From Idiomarina ramblicola (GTDB taxonomy: Bacteria; Pseudomonadota; Gammaproteobacteria; Enterobacterales; Alteromonadaceae): a stretch of 64,000 bases of DNA. Numbering within the stretch: position 1 is the stretch's first letter; every line of letters starts with the position of its first letter. This document shows, in pieces, positions 45,609 to 53,782 of this stretch. The notes beneath the pieces were generated by a model. That model worked only from the letters and a program-made list of their open reading frames with translations. It had not been told where the DNA came from and ran no database searches. The position numbers were made by a program, and so were the translations under genes. The DNA is taken from positions 372,001 through 436,000 of the forward strand of contig NZ_PIQC01000001.1 in the NCBI RefSeq assembly GCF_003987255.1, written 5' to 3'.

Positions 45609-46028
45609 ATGACAAATACTTATAAAAGCTACTTTAATAGCCAACAGCAATTAAAAACTGCCACCTCATTACTCAACCGCAAAGACTATGAATCGGCAGT
45701 ATTCTCTCTTAGGCAGGCACGTGAGTCGGCGCAAGACGTAAGCAACGATCCGGTACTGGCCGGTAATGCAATCCAGAACTACACAACCTGTTCTATCTTA
45801 TTGATCGCAACTCACATTAGACGTCACCAAACATTGCCCGCCTACGAGCTTCAGCAAGAAAGCATCGAACAATTAAGGCGCTGGCAAAAAACGTCTACCA
45901 CCGAACCACTCAAACAGTTATGCCGCTACTGTTGTCAGCTACTTATTACTGGCTGTCAGCATTCCCGTTGTCTTGGCCATTGTTTACAGCAACTAGAGGA
46001 GTCTGGTTATGCGCAGGAACAAACCTGA
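45609..46028 (+). CDS. Unknown alpha-helical protein behind a Fur-like box
   Basis: 139 residues, no signal peptide or membrane span. It looks wholly alpha-helical (QQQLKTATSLLNRKDYESAVFSLRQARESAQDV), with TPR- or HEPN-like character, but I recognise no family. The C-terminal part has a cysteine cluster (RYCCQLLITGCQHSRCLGHCL, 6 Cys in about 25 residues). Its end overlaps the next gene by 20 bp. The Fur-like site upstream suggests iron control, and the cysteines could bind metal; this is inference. Confidence 0.6.
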   Translation: MTNTYKSYFNSQQQLKTATSLLNRKDYESAVFSLRQARESAQDVSNDPVLAGNAIQNYTTCSILLIATHIRRHQTLPAYELQQESIEQLRRWQKTSTTEPLKQLCRYCCQLLITGCQHSRCLGHCLQQLEESGYAQEQT

Positions 46029-46203
46029 ACGTTTACAACTTTCAATGAGTAAAGAACAGCTCAAGAAGTTATTGCTCGAACAAAAGTTAGTCGCTAGTGA
46101 TATTCGTTGTTGTGATTACTGTAGCCAATGCGAGCTTAAGCAGCTAATACTTGAATGCGCCCGAATCAATTGTGCCGGTTCGCTACAGAAGTTTGGTAAT
46201 TAA
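46009..46203 (+). CDS. Small cysteine-rich protein
   Basis: 64 residues with a good ribosome site (AGAGGAG, 8 nt before ATG 46009) inside the previous gene. A basic helical N-terminal half (SMSKEQLKKLLLEQKLVASDI) is followed by RCCDYCSQCELKQLILECARINC, six cysteines in about 25 residues, arranged like a small zinc or iron-sulfur binding knuckle. It does not match Bfd or FeoC by eye. It overlaps the upstream unknown gene by 20 bp and the convergent arfB by 4 bp (TTAA shared stop). Confidence 0.6.
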   Translation: MRRNKPERLQLSMSKEQLKKLLLEQKLVASDIRCCDYCSQCELKQLILECARINCAGSLQKFGN

Positions 46204-46610
46204 AATTCCTTTTTCCTAAGTGCCTTTTTTTGTCCCTGCTGCTTTTTTCGGGTCAGTCGTCTTTCTTTGGCAGAGCGCCCGGGCCTTGTTGGAATACGCT
46301 TTTTTTGAACCTGAGACACGCTACGAATTAAATCAATCAGCTGCTCAAGCGCCAGTTCCCGGTTACGAGCCTGGCTTCGGGTCTCCTGACATTTAATAAT
46401 CACTTTTCCGCTTTGAGTAATACGGTGATCCGATTTTTTAAACAAGCGTAGCTTGTAAAAGTCCGGCAGTGAGGAAGCCTGAATATCAAAAATGAGTTGA
46501 GCCGCAGTCGCGACTTTATTGACGTTCTGGCCTCCGGCACCGCTGGAACGGATAAACTGCCATTCTATTTCATGCTCTGCAAATTCAACGCGTTGTGAAA
46601 CTCTGATCAT
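46200..46610 (-). CDS. arfB: Alternative ribosome-rescue factor ArfB (peptidyl-tRNA hydrolase)
   Basis: 136 residues. The catalytic GGQ is at 26-28 in SSGAGGQNVNKVATAAQL, and the positively charged tail (RPGRSAKERRLTRKKQQGQKKALRKKE) is what inserts into the mRNA channel of stalled ribosomes in YaeJ/ArfB. It hydrolyses peptidyl-tRNA on non-stop ribosomes. It follows the 87-residue acidic protein gene by one base, so the two are probably cotranscribed. Confidence 0.95.
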   Translation of the reverse strand: MIRVSQRVEFAEHEIEWQFIRSSGAGGQNVNKVATAAQLIFDIQASSLPDFYKLRLFKKSDHRITQSGKVIIKCQETRSQARNRELALEQLIDLIRSVSQVQKKRIPTRPGRSAKERRLTRKKQQGQKKALRKKEF

Positions 46611-46611
46611 T

Positions 46612-46875
46612 TTACTCTGCGGGTTCTATGAAGTTATCAATGCCTTCTTCTTTTAAGGCGTCCAGCGCTTCGGCAAGTGCGTCGTCTTCTTTTTCAAATT
46701 CATCTTCCCAAAGCGTCGAGTTGTTATTCTCATCGACAATTTCTAAAATCCAGCCACTGTCTTCAGTGCGGTAAATATCAATTTCTACGGTTTTACCATC
46801 AGCACTGTATTGCTGCGTATGCTTGCTTTGAGTCACTTGCTGTTCATCGCTCATAATGGGCTCTTTGTTGTTCAT
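46612..46875 (-). CDS. Small acidic protein in operon with arfB
   Basis: 87 residues from ATG 46875, or 80 from ATG 46854 (MSDEQQVTQ); ribosome sites are weak for both and the choice is open. Strongly acidic, with a small beta-rich core (VEIDIYRTEDSGWILEIVDENNNSTLWEDEFEKEDDALAEALDALKEEGI). I do not recognise a family. The one-base gap to arfB suggests coordinated expression and perhaps a translation-related role, which is inference. Confidence 0.7.
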   Translation of the reverse strand: MNNKEPIMSDEQQVTQSKHTQQYSADGKTVEIDIYRTEDSGWILEIVDENNNSTLWEDEFEKEDDALAEALDALKEEGIDNFIEPAE

Positions 46876-46926
46876 CAGTGTAGGAGAAGCAGTCTACCAT
46901 TCTTCTGCTTCCCCTGACGGGTCTTT

Positions 46927-48309
46927 TTACAGCGCTTTTAGTACGTCGCGCACGAAATCATGCTCATTAAACCCTTGCTCTCCGGCAAGGTCATAACCAC
47001 GACGAACCACCACTAAATTCTTTGACGGAATGATAACCAAAAACTGTCCCCTGTTTCCTCGCGCCGCAATCGTATCATTGGGTAATTCAGGGAAACGTTC
47101 ATTGTAGAGCCACCATTGTGCCCCGTACCCGGGAGCAGCGTCAGGCGGCTGAACAGGTGCTGGCATACTGATATAGTCGAGCCAGCCTTCAGGCAGAATT
47201 TGCTCACCCTGCCACTGCCCCTTCTGTAGATGTAAAACGCCCAAACGAGCTAAATCACGAGATGTGGTCCACACTTGCGATGATAATATGAAATCACCTT
47301 GCCAGTCCGTCTCCGCAAAAGTGTGCTGCATTCCAATTTTTTCCAGCAATGCGTTATACGGAAATCTTAAGTAGTCATCGGTGGAGTCGAAGCGCTCGTG
47401 GAGTGCCCGCAAAGCCAGCATGGTATCATTATTAGCGTATTTCCAGCGGCTGCCCGGAGCCACTTCCAGCGCGGTTTCTGTCGCTGTGTCACTTACCAGC
47501 CCGCCTCCCATATAAACACGGTCAGTGCGATTCCCAGCCTTATTACTGTCTAAACCCGATGCCATATGCAATAGATTTTCTAGTGTAATATGGCCACGAG
47601 GATCGAGCGGATGAGACCAGTTTGAAATGCCTGCAGGCGCATCCAGATCGATTTTGTCTTGCTGAACTGCCGCGCCGATAACACTGGCACCAATGCTTTT
47701 CGCAACCGACCAGGTGCGCTGAGCCGTCTCCGGAGTAAATCCCTCAATATAGCGTTCGGCAATAATCTCGTCAGGTGTTGCTATCAACACTGCCGAAGTG
47801 CGCGCACCAGAACCATACGTTTTAGTAAAAGCCTGTTGAAGCACTGACTCTAACTCTGCGTTATCAGTTGTCGAATTCACTTCCGCTTTTTGCTGCCAGG
47901 GCTCTCCATTATCCTTTCCGGTCATTTTATCCCCACGAAAAGGGTCCGCAACAAACTTAGCGTCGTCGACCGTCGCACCAACAGGTAAATCAACACAGCC
48001 TAGCTTAGGTCGCCAAACGGATATCCGCTCCCTATTGCCGTCATCATATGGCACCCGGACCCATTGGTTTTCTTTATCAATTTTTGCTTCCATCGTCGCC
48101 ACACGGTCAGCAATTAGCGAATAAATTCCACTCAACTCGTGCTCTCGAATTTGCGCTACAGATTTATTACCATTGAAAACACCGCTGCAAGTAAAGCCCG
48201 CTGTGTAACCAGCAGCATAAGCATTCAGTGTTGTTTCGGTCTCTTCCGCCTGCGCCGCAGCCGTGACCATTAGCGCGCTAACCAGAGTCATTCTTAGTGT
48301 TTTACTCAT
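46927..48309 (-). CDS. Exported serine hydrolase of the beta-lactamase/penicillin-binding fold
   Basis: 460 residues with signal peptide MSKTLRMTLVSALMVTAAAQA. After an N-terminal part of about 140 residues with two cysteines, the class C-like domain begins: catalytic SVAK at 201-204 (SxxK), YAN at 291-293 (YxN), and a region near ARGNRGQFLVIIPSKNLVVV at the C-terminus in the place of the KTG/HxG box. It is related to 6-aminohexanoate hydrolase/EstB-like esterases rather than proven beta-lactamases; substrate unknown. Monocistronic, facing away from ilvE. Confidence 0.85.
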   Translation of the reverse strand: MSKTLRMTLVSALMVTAAAQAEETETTLNAYAAGYTAGFTCSGVFNGNKSVAQIREHELSGIYSLIADRVATMEAKIDKENQWVRVPYDDGNRERISVWRPKLGCVDLPVGATVDDAKFVADPFRGDKMTGKDNGEPWQQKAEVNSTTDNAELESVLQQAFTKTYGSGARTSAVLIATPDEIIAERYIEGFTPETAQRTWSVAKSIGASVIGAAVQQDKIDLDAPAGISNWSHPLDPRGHITLENLLHMASGLDSNKAGNRTDRVYMGGGLVSDTATETALEVAPGSRWKYANNDTMLALRALHERFDSTDDYLRFPYNALLEKIGMQHTFAETDWQGDFILSSQVWTTSRDLARLGVLHLQKGQWQGEQILPEGWLDYISMPAPVQPPDAAPGYGAQWWLYNERFPELPNDTIAARGNRGQFLVIIPSKNLVVVRRGYDLAGEQGFNEHDFVRDVLKAL

Positions 48310-48447
48310 TAATCACTCACCTATTGGTTTCTCGTTGATTCCTCAATGTAAGAGCATGACACAAAAGAAGCAAACCGCTGCGGTCATCCGAATAGTAAAA
48401 ATTATGGTATATTACTGCGCAACTATTTACCCAAGCAGGATAACCTT

Positions 48448-49443
48448 ATGGCAGCTTTTGGCACCGTATTTATGCCACAGATGACGTTGGCAACTTTTGA
48501 GGATTCAAACTGGAGTGCGCCAGAACTGGTCTCTTCTGACACAATACAGTTACACCCCGGAGCCCATGTACTGCATTACGCCAGCACCTGTTTTGAAGGC
48601 CTCAAAGCGTTTCGCCACGAAGACGGTTCTATCAATTTGTTTCGTATGGATCGAAACATTAAACGTATGCAACAAAGCAGCAAGCTGCTTTCTTTGCCCG
48701 ACTTTGATGCCAGCCTGCTACAAAAAATGATCACAGATGTGGTTAAACATTTCGCTGACGAGGTGCCTAAACCGCCAGGGTCAATGTACATACGCCCGAC
48801 TCATATCGGGACCGAGGCCGCTATCGGAAAAGCGGCGTCGCCAACCAGTTCTTCTTTGCTCTATGTACTACTGTCGCCCGTTGGTGATTACTTTTCTGGT
48901 GGTGATAAAACCCTGCGCTTATTGCTGGAAGAAAATGGTTCACGCTGTGCTGCTCATATGGGAATGGTCAAAAGCGGAGGCAACTACGCCAGTGCGTTAC
49001 AACCTATTTTGCAGGCACGCGCTTCTGTAAACGCGGATCAAGTTCTGTTTTGCCCAAATGGTGATGTCCAGGAAACAGGTGCTGCCAACTTTTTACTCAT
49101 TGATGGCAACGAAATTATCACCAAAGCATTGGATAGCAGTTTCCTGCACGGCGTTACCCGAGACTCCATACTGACCATTGCTCGTGATATGGGAATGACA
49201 GTGTCTGAACGCGAGTTAAGCGTCGAAGAATTACTTGAGCGCGCAGCAAAACCGAACACCGAAGCCGCTTTATCCGGTACAGCTGCTGTTCTGGCTCCGG
49301 TCGGCACCCTGATTCACAACGGAAAAGAATGTTCAGTTGGCGATGGAACCGCGGGCGAGACAACCTTGAAACTGCGCAAAGCGCTGAACGACATTCAGTG
49401 GGGCAAAGCGGAAGACAAACACGGCTGGTTAACCCAAGCTTAA
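48448..49443 (+). CDS. ilvE: Branched-chain amino acid aminotransferase
   Basis: 331-residue PLP enzyme of fold type IV that transaminates Leu, Ile and Val with 2-oxoglutarate. PLP lysine is Lys175 in GMVKSGGNYA; other motifs are HYASTCFEGLKAFR, RPTHIGTEAAIG and NGDVQETGAANFLLI (the ExxxxN cofactor motif), and FLHGVTRDSIL. The sequence belongs to the longer BCAT group found in eukaryotes and many bacteria rather than to the E. coli IlvE group. Its stop is interleaved with the convergent ABM gene (4 bp). Confidence 0.93.
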   Translation: MAAFGTVFMPQMTLATFEDSNWSAPELVSSDTIQLHPGAHVLHYASTCFEGLKAFRHEDGSINLFRMDRNIKRMQQSSKLLSLPDFDASLLQKMITDVVKHFADEVPKPPGSMYIRPTHIGTEAAIGKAASPTSSSLLYVLLSPVGDYFSGGDKTLRLLLEENGSRCAAHMGMVKSGGNYASALQPILQARASVNADQVLFCPNGDVQETGAANFLLIDGNEIITKALDSSFLHGVTRDSILTIARDMGMTVSERELSVEELLERAAKPNTEAALSGTAAVLAPVGTLIHNGKECSVGDGTAGETTLKLRKALNDIQWGKAEDKHGWLTQA

Positions 49444-49754
49444 TCGTTTGGTGGCAATACCACCCATTCAGGATCTTCGAATTCGCCTAAGGGTGTTATT
49501 TCGCAAAAAGGGGCTGCGCTGCGAATAATCTCAGCAACTTTCGCGTTGTGTTGTCCCTCCATAGCGTCACGCTGGTTTTTACTATCCCATGACGCTATGG
49601 CGATTAATGTTTTATCATCCCCCATTTTTCGGTGTAGCTCTGTGCCTCTGGCGCCAGGCGCTCGCTGAATAATCTTACTTGCTTTAACCCAAGCGTCTGC
49701 ATATTCCTCCGCCGTATGACCTTCTTTAATACGAACCTGAAAAATATACTTCAT
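49440..49754 (-). CDS. Antibiotic-biosynthesis-monooxygenase-type (ABM) dimeric alpha/beta barrel protein
   Basis: 104 residues, ferredoxin-like fold: MKYIFQVRIKEGHTAEEYADAWVKASKIIQRAPGARGTELHRKMGDDKTLIAIASWDSKNQRDAME. The ABM/YgiN-like family includes small cofactor-free monooxygenases and heme-degrading enzymes, but most members have no known role. Its ATG overlaps the stop of the 53-residue membrane protein gene (ATGA), so the pair is translationally coupled. Confidence 0.78.
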   Translation of the reverse strand: MKYIFQVRIKEGHTAEEYADAWVKASKIIQRAPGARGTELHRKMGDDKTLIAIASWDSKNQRDAMEGQHNAKVAEIIRSAAPFCEITPLGEFEDPEWVVLPPND

Positions 49755-49912
49755 AAATCCCCTTTCAATTTATTGCTTACGTTTTTCTCCGATTTAATCA
49801 TCTTTATATAGAAGAAAATAGCGTAAAACGCACATAGACCTAAAACAATCGCCAAGCCGCTAAAAGAAAAGAATATAACCGGATCATTTAAAAACTCTTG
49901 CCATAAGCTCAT
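49751..49912 (-). CDS. Small membrane protein (53 residues) coupled to the ABM gene, DUF3149-like
   Basis: MSLWQEFLNDPVIFFSF... with one hydrophobic helix (about 12-36, up to AFYAIFFYIKMIK) and a basic C-terminal tail. Ribosome site AGAGGA about 8 nt before the ATG at 49912. Its TGA overlaps the ATG of the ABM gene. It resembles the very small DUF3149 family in length and layout, but the match was made from memory. No function is known. Confidence 0.6.
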   Translation of the reverse strand: MSLWQEFLNDPVIFFSFSGLAIVLGLCAFYAIFFYIKMIKSEKNVSNKLKGDL

Positions 49913-50145
49913 GATTATTTCCTCTATCTGAGTTCTTAAGGTCAGTTTATTTAAACTTGGTAATCGCGATATTGATCTTAATCAAAAATCTTAATAACAC
50001 TGTTTATTTTCTGCTCTTTATTAGTATGGTCTGAATAACCAATCGCTCTTTTATTTAAAAACTGTAAAACCATGTAAATAAATTTGCGTAAATTCGTAAT
50101 AACGTCTTAGCTTATTGGGAGTTCTTAACAAAAAACGAGGGTATT

Positions 50146-50403
50146 ATGAGTAATAATCAAGCGAAGACCGAAGAAGCGGTTAACAAATCAGCGAATAAAG
50201 CTCACGACACCATCGATAAAGTTGCAGATGCCGCTAAACATGCCTCTGACAATTTAGGTGAAAAAGGGCATGACCTTAAAGTGACTCAAGAAAAGTGGCT
50301 TTCTACCGCAACGGATTACGTTAAAGAGAACCCCATTAAATCTTTAGGAATAGCGGCAGCAAGTGGCTATTTATTAAGTAGGTTATTTAGTGACCGTTCA
50401 TAA
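50146..50403 (+). CDS. DUF883 (ElaB/YqjD-like) ribosome-associated membrane protein
   Basis: 85 residues: amphipathic, charged helix (NKSANKAHDTIDKVADAAKHASDNLGEKGHDLKVTQEKW) and a C-terminal membrane segment ending in LLSRLFSDRS. This is the ElaB/YqjD layout, proteins of stationary phase that can tether ribosomes to the membrane in E. coli. First gene of a cluster matching yqjD-yqjE-yqjK; the overlap with the next gene is 14 bp. The 233-bp stretch before it holds the promoter region; no other gene is seen there. Confidence 0.85.
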   Translation: MSNNQAKTEEAVNKSANKAHDTIDKVADAAKHASDNLGEKGHDLKVTQEKWLSTATDYVKENPIKSLGIAAASGYLLSRLFSDRS

Positions 50404-50761
50404 TCAAACGGAAACGAACGAAACCGACAGTTTGCTTAAGCAAGTCCGCGCATTGGAAAATGAAGTGCGCGGTGTTGTTAGAACACAGCTCCAACTCGCT
50501 GGTATGGAAGCTCGGCGGGCGGGAGAAAGTTTCGTTCGCATGGTTGCTTTTGCTGTTATCGCCAGTTGCTTAGTTTTATCGGCTTGGGGAGCGTTAGTTG
50601 CGGCGGCAGTAGCAGCTGTTGTAAATAGCGGAGTTTTATCCCTGACCACAGCACTTATTATTGTTGCTGCATGTCATTTAGCTATTGCGTTTTACCTTAT
50701 GAAGCGCATAAAGCAGAAAAGCCGCGACCTGCTTTTTTCTAAAACAAGCAGCAACCTTTAA
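50390..50761 (+). CDS. YqjE-like phage-holin-family membrane protein
   Basis: 123 residues starting at GTG 50390 (VTVHNQTETNETDSLLKQVRALENEVRG), overlapping the DUF883 gene by 14 bp. A helical N-terminus is followed by two membrane segments (FVRMVAFAVIASCLVLSAWGALVAAAVAAVV and LTTALIIVAACHLAIAFYLMKRIKQK), as in YqjE / 'phage holin family' proteins. It is second in the yqjDEK-like operon. Function unknown; the holin name does not imply lysis here. Confidence 0.82.
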   Translation: MTVHNQTETNETDSLLKQVRALENEVRGVVRTQLQLAGMEARRAGESFVRMVAFAVIASCLVLSAWGALVAAAVAAVVNSGVLSLTTALIIVAACHLAIAFYLMKRIKQKSRDLLFSKTSSNL

Positions 50762-50771
50762 TGGAGGCTTT

Positions 50772-51065
50772 ATGGCATCAAGCCTGGATGATCAAATTGC
50801 GCAAATGGAACAAAACCTTAAAAATCGTAAGCTGGCTTTGAAAGTTCGCTCGCGTCAGGTCGTTTCCACAACGTGTGACAAATTGTCATCTCCTACGGCT
50901 CTTTGCTTTGCCGTTGGTGCGGGCTTCTTTGTAGGCAAACTGTCTGACAGACCGAAAAAGGAAGCACCTCAAAAGCAAGGAAAGTCAAAATCTGGTGCAG
51001 TGCTAAAGGTATTAAGAATTATTACCAGCGCACAAACTGCAGCCAGTTTTGCAAAACATCTGTAA
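50772..51065 (+). CDS. YqjK-like protein
   Basis: 97 residues, 10 bp after the YqjE-like gene with a good ribosome site (GGAGG). N-terminal charged helix (DDQIAQMEQNLKNRKLALKVRSRQVV) and short hydrophobic segment (SPTALCFAVGAGFFVGKL), basic tail. It fits the third position of a yqjD-yqjE-yqjK set. Little else can be said about its role. Confidence 0.6.
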   Translation: MASSLDDQIAQMEQNLKNRKLALKVRSRQVVSTTCDKLSSPTALCFAVGAGFFVGKLSDRPKKEAPQKQGKSKSGAVLKVLRIITSAQTAASFAKHL

Positions 51066-51138
51066 AGATGACCGTAATGTCGTAAAGATGTAGCTATAGT
51101 GATTGTGGTAACGATTTTTCAATAACAGGAGGTTACCC

Positions 51139-51543
51139 ATGAAGAATTTTAAAATGGCACTACCAGCAAGTTTAATTGCGCTTTCAATGCTAACAATTTC
51201 TGGTTGCAGTGAAGCAGAAACCGAAAAAGCGGAATCTAAAGCTGAAAACGCAATGCAGGAAACGGAAGATAAAGCTCAGGAAGCAAAAAGCTACACTGAG
51301 AAAAAGGCTGAAGACGCAGGTGAATATGTTGACGATGCTGTCATCACAACCAAAGTTAAAGCCGTTATCTTTGAAGACGACAATCTGAGCAGCATGGACA
51401 TCAATGTTGAAACCAATAACGGTATTGTTCAGTTATCAGGCTTTGTTGAAGATGAAGCTGATATCGATACAGCAGAGAACTTGGCTGCAACCGTTAAAGG
51501 TGTTAAAGACATCGAAAACGATATTCAGGTTCGCAAAGATTAA
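51139..51543 (+). CDS. BON-domain lipoprotein
   Basis: 134 residues: lipoprotein signal with lipobox ISGC (Cys23), an Ala/Glu/Lys-rich helical linker (about 24-68, EKAESKAENAMQETEDKAQEAKSYTEKKAEDAG), and a C-terminal BON domain (DDAVITTKVKAVIFEDDNLSSMDINVETNNGIVQLSGFVEDEADIDTAENLAATVKGVKDIENDIQV), as in OsmY. BON domains bind phospholipid and are tied to osmotic and envelope stress. The position after the yqjDEK-like genes suggests the same stress response. A strong terminator follows. Confidence 0.9.
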   Translation: MKNFKMALPASLIALSMLTISGCSEAETEKAESKAENAMQETEDKAQEAKSYTEKKAEDAGEYVDDAVITTKVKAVIFEDDNLSSMDINVETNNGIVQLSGFVEDEADIDTAENLAATVKGVKDIENDIQVRKD

Positions 51544-51572
51544 GTCTTTATTACAAATTACGACTCCCTGAT

Positions 51573-51601
51573 AAAAAGCGGCTTTTTAAGCCGCTTTTTT
51601 A
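51573..51601 (+). terminator. Rho-independent terminator after the BON lipoprotein
   Basis: Stem AAAAGCGGC (51574-51582) / GCCGCTTTT (51590-51598) with a 7-nt loop and a run of six T residues. Confidence 0.92.
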
Positions 51602-51674
51602 TTTCCTAAAAGGCTAGAACGCTTAGTAAAACACTGATAACTTTAGGACATAACAGAAATGACATAAGAAAATA

Positions 51675-52217
51675 ATGTTAGCCGATAAATTTAGCAATCA
51701 ATCAATAAAGCCAGACAGCCTGGCAAAAGTCAGTGCACAACAGTTCACCCCATTAAGTCGAGCTTACGTTAAGGTGAATTTGATGTGCCGTTTAGTGTTT
51801 TGGTTAATCGTTGTTAGTGTACTTTTAGTTCTTTATTGGCAACCCTGGTTTCCTCTTCCCAAAATGGTTGCGCTTTATTTACCCCAGTTACAGTTAGCTG
51901 CAGGTCTCTTTGGTTTATTAAGCTCGACTTATGGCGTTATCGCGGATAAAAACAAAGGGTATGCCATACGGCAGCATGACTTTAGTTATCGTAGTGGTGT
52001 CATCTTTAAATCTGTCGTTAGCCAGCCGATTTTACGCATACAACACGTTGAATTAAAACACGGCCCCGTTGACCGTCATTTTGGGTTAGCGAACCTGGAA
52101 ATTTATAGTGCCGGCGGTTCCATGCATACCTTTGCAATACCCGGCTTACCGGAAGAAAAAGCGCGAGAACTTCGCTCCTACGTATTAACTCATAGTGATA
52201 TCGCTGAAAATGACTAA
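51675..52217 (+). CDS. Bacterial PH-domain membrane protein (YdbS-like)
   Basis: 180 residues: two membrane helices (about 38-58 and 68-90, LVFWLIVVSVLLVLYWQPW) then a bPH2 domain (IADKNKGYAIRQHDFSYRSGVIFKSVVSQPILRIQHVELKHGPVDRHFGLANLEIYSAG), the layout of YdbS. The motif HVELKHGPVDRHFGL is highly characteristic. Next gene overlaps by 8 bp and encodes the larger YdbT-like partner; together they are the usual pair, with unknown role in envelope physiology. Confidence 0.88.
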   Translation: MLADKFSNQSIKPDSLAKVSAQQFTPLSRAYVKVNLMCRLVFWLIVVSVLLVLYWQPWFPLPKMVALYLPQLQLAAGLFGLLSSTYGVIADKNKGYAIRQHDFSYRSGVIFKSVVSQPILRIQHVELKHGPVDRHFGLANLEIYSAGGSMHTFAIPGLPEEKARELRSYVLTHSDIAEND

Positions 52218-53718
52218 TTATCACGGTCAATGGCTAAAACTATCGCCAGTTGCAATTATTTACTTCGCAGTGCAGTTCGTAAAGGATGTTGGCAACAACC
52301 TTATTTACTTATTACCGGCTATTCTTGTTGGCTATAATCAATTTTCTGAAAATGGTTTAGTTATTATTTCTGGCCTGTCTGCATTACTACTGTTTGTTGC
52401 AATAAGTGCTCTGCTTAAGTTCTACTTCTATCAATACCGATTAACTGACGGGCGCGTACAAATTCACTCTGGAGTCTTTCAAAAGAACCATATCGACCTG
52501 CCTTTTGAACGTATTCAAAATGTTCGCTTTGAACAGCCTATCTTTTACCGGCCGACTAACCACATCTGTATGCTGTTGGATACGGCTGGCTCAAGCAAGC
52601 TCGAAGCAAAAATTATTGCTCTACCGAAAGGTGTTGCTGAATCTCTTAAGCAGGAAATTCTGTCCCATAAAACGGAACAAGTTTCTAACGCCGAGAACGA
52701 GCAGCCTGAGGCAGAACACGAGCAAATTTTAAACTCTCGCTCAGTTCAGGATTTAATTATTCATGGGCTTGCCAGTAACCGTATTTGGATTGTTTTAGGT
52801 GCTTTGGCACCTTTCTTTAATTCACTTTCAGAGAAGTTTATTGCGGGCATAGAAAACCTTGGAGTGGATGTTGACGCGCTAATGGCTTCTTCTCAATACG
52901 CCTTTTGGCAATACGTGCTGTTCTTTTTATCCATTGCCTTTATCGTCATTGCTTTTATGGCATTAATTTCAGTCTTAGGTTCAGTTATCACTTTCTATGA
53001 CTTCAAATTAACCCGAAGCAATGATCGCTACATTCGGCGTAATGGCTTTTTCACTCGTCATGAAGTGGTCATGAAATTATCGCGACTTCAGATGATTGTT
53101 TACCAACAGAATTGGCTTGACCGAGTACTCCAAAGAGTTAACTTAAAGTTTGAACAGTTAGGAGCGAGCCTTGATCGCCAATCTGCCGGGACATCCGGTG
53201 GAAAAATCATGGTGCCTTCTGTAACCCAGGGTGAAGCAAACGATTTAGCGGCCGACGCCTGGCCTGAGAATAAGTTAAGTGCCATCAACTACCATCCGGT
53301 TAGCAAGCGTCTGGCTGTCAGAAACACGCTTATTGCCTTCTGGTTATTAATACCTCTTAGCGGCGTGCTGGCTTATTTTGGCAATGGCGAGCTTGCCGTA
53401 GCATCCATCACCCTTTTTATTCTTTCTACCGCCTTTATTATTTTAAGTTGGAAACGCTGGGGCTATGCAATTGACGATAATTTCATTTATCTCAGAAAAG
53501 GTCTTATTGGCGTTAACTACCGCTGCTTCCCTATTCATAAAGTTCAACAGACAAAGCTCTCGCAAAGCTGGTTTATGCGCCGATTCAAATTGTGTTCCGT
53601 TAAGCTTGTACTGGCCTGCGGAGGGCAAACACTGCCTTTCATAAAAAGAACAACCGGAGAGAAATACATAGACACCTGTCTTTACCAGGTAGAGGCCTTG
53701 CGAAAATCCTGGATGTGA
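52210..53718 (+). CDS. Bacterial PH-domain membrane protein (YdbT-like)
   Basis: 502 residues from ATG 52210 (MTNYHGQWLKLSP); a GTG at 52195 is an alternative. Six or so membrane helices and three bPH2 modules: IHSGVFQKNHIDLPFERIQNVRFEQPIFYR, RRNGFFTRHEVVMKLSRLQMIVYQQNWLDRVLQRVNLKFEQLG, and LRKGLIGVNYRCFPIHKVQQTKLSQSWFMRRFKL. Coupled to the YdbS-like gene. No molecular function is known for the pair. Confidence 0.88.
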   Translation: MTNYHGQWLKLSPVAIIYFAVQFVKDVGNNLIYLLPAILVGYNQFSENGLVIISGLSALLLFVAISALLKFYFYQYRLTDGRVQIHSGVFQKNHIDLPFERIQNVRFEQPIFYRPTNHICMLLDTAGSSKLEAKIIALPKGVAESLKQEILSHKTEQVSNAENEQPEAEHEQILNSRSVQDLIIHGLASNRIWIVLGALAPFFNSLSEKFIAGIENLGVDVDALMASSQYAFWQYVLFFLSIAFIVIAFMALISVLGSVITFYDFKLTRSNDRYIRRNGFFTRHEVVMKLSRLQMIVYQQNWLDRVLQRVNLKFEQLGASLDRQSAGTSGGKIMVPSVTQGEANDLAADAWPENKLSAINYHPVSKRLAVRNTLIAFWLLIPLSGVLAYFGNGELAVASITLFILSTAFIILSWKRWGYAIDDNFIYLRKGLIGVNYRCFPIHKVQQTKLSQSWFMRRFKLCSVKLVLACGGQTLPFIKRTTGEKYIDTCLYQVEALRKSWM

Positions 53719-53782
53719 ATGCTGTCGATTCTCTTTTTGCTCATTCGACTACACTTAAAATGAAATAAAAGAGGCGAACGCT

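Noticed and set aside
50390-50761. Prophage holin
   Set aside because: Context is the yqjDEK-like stress cluster; no lysis or phage genes are near.
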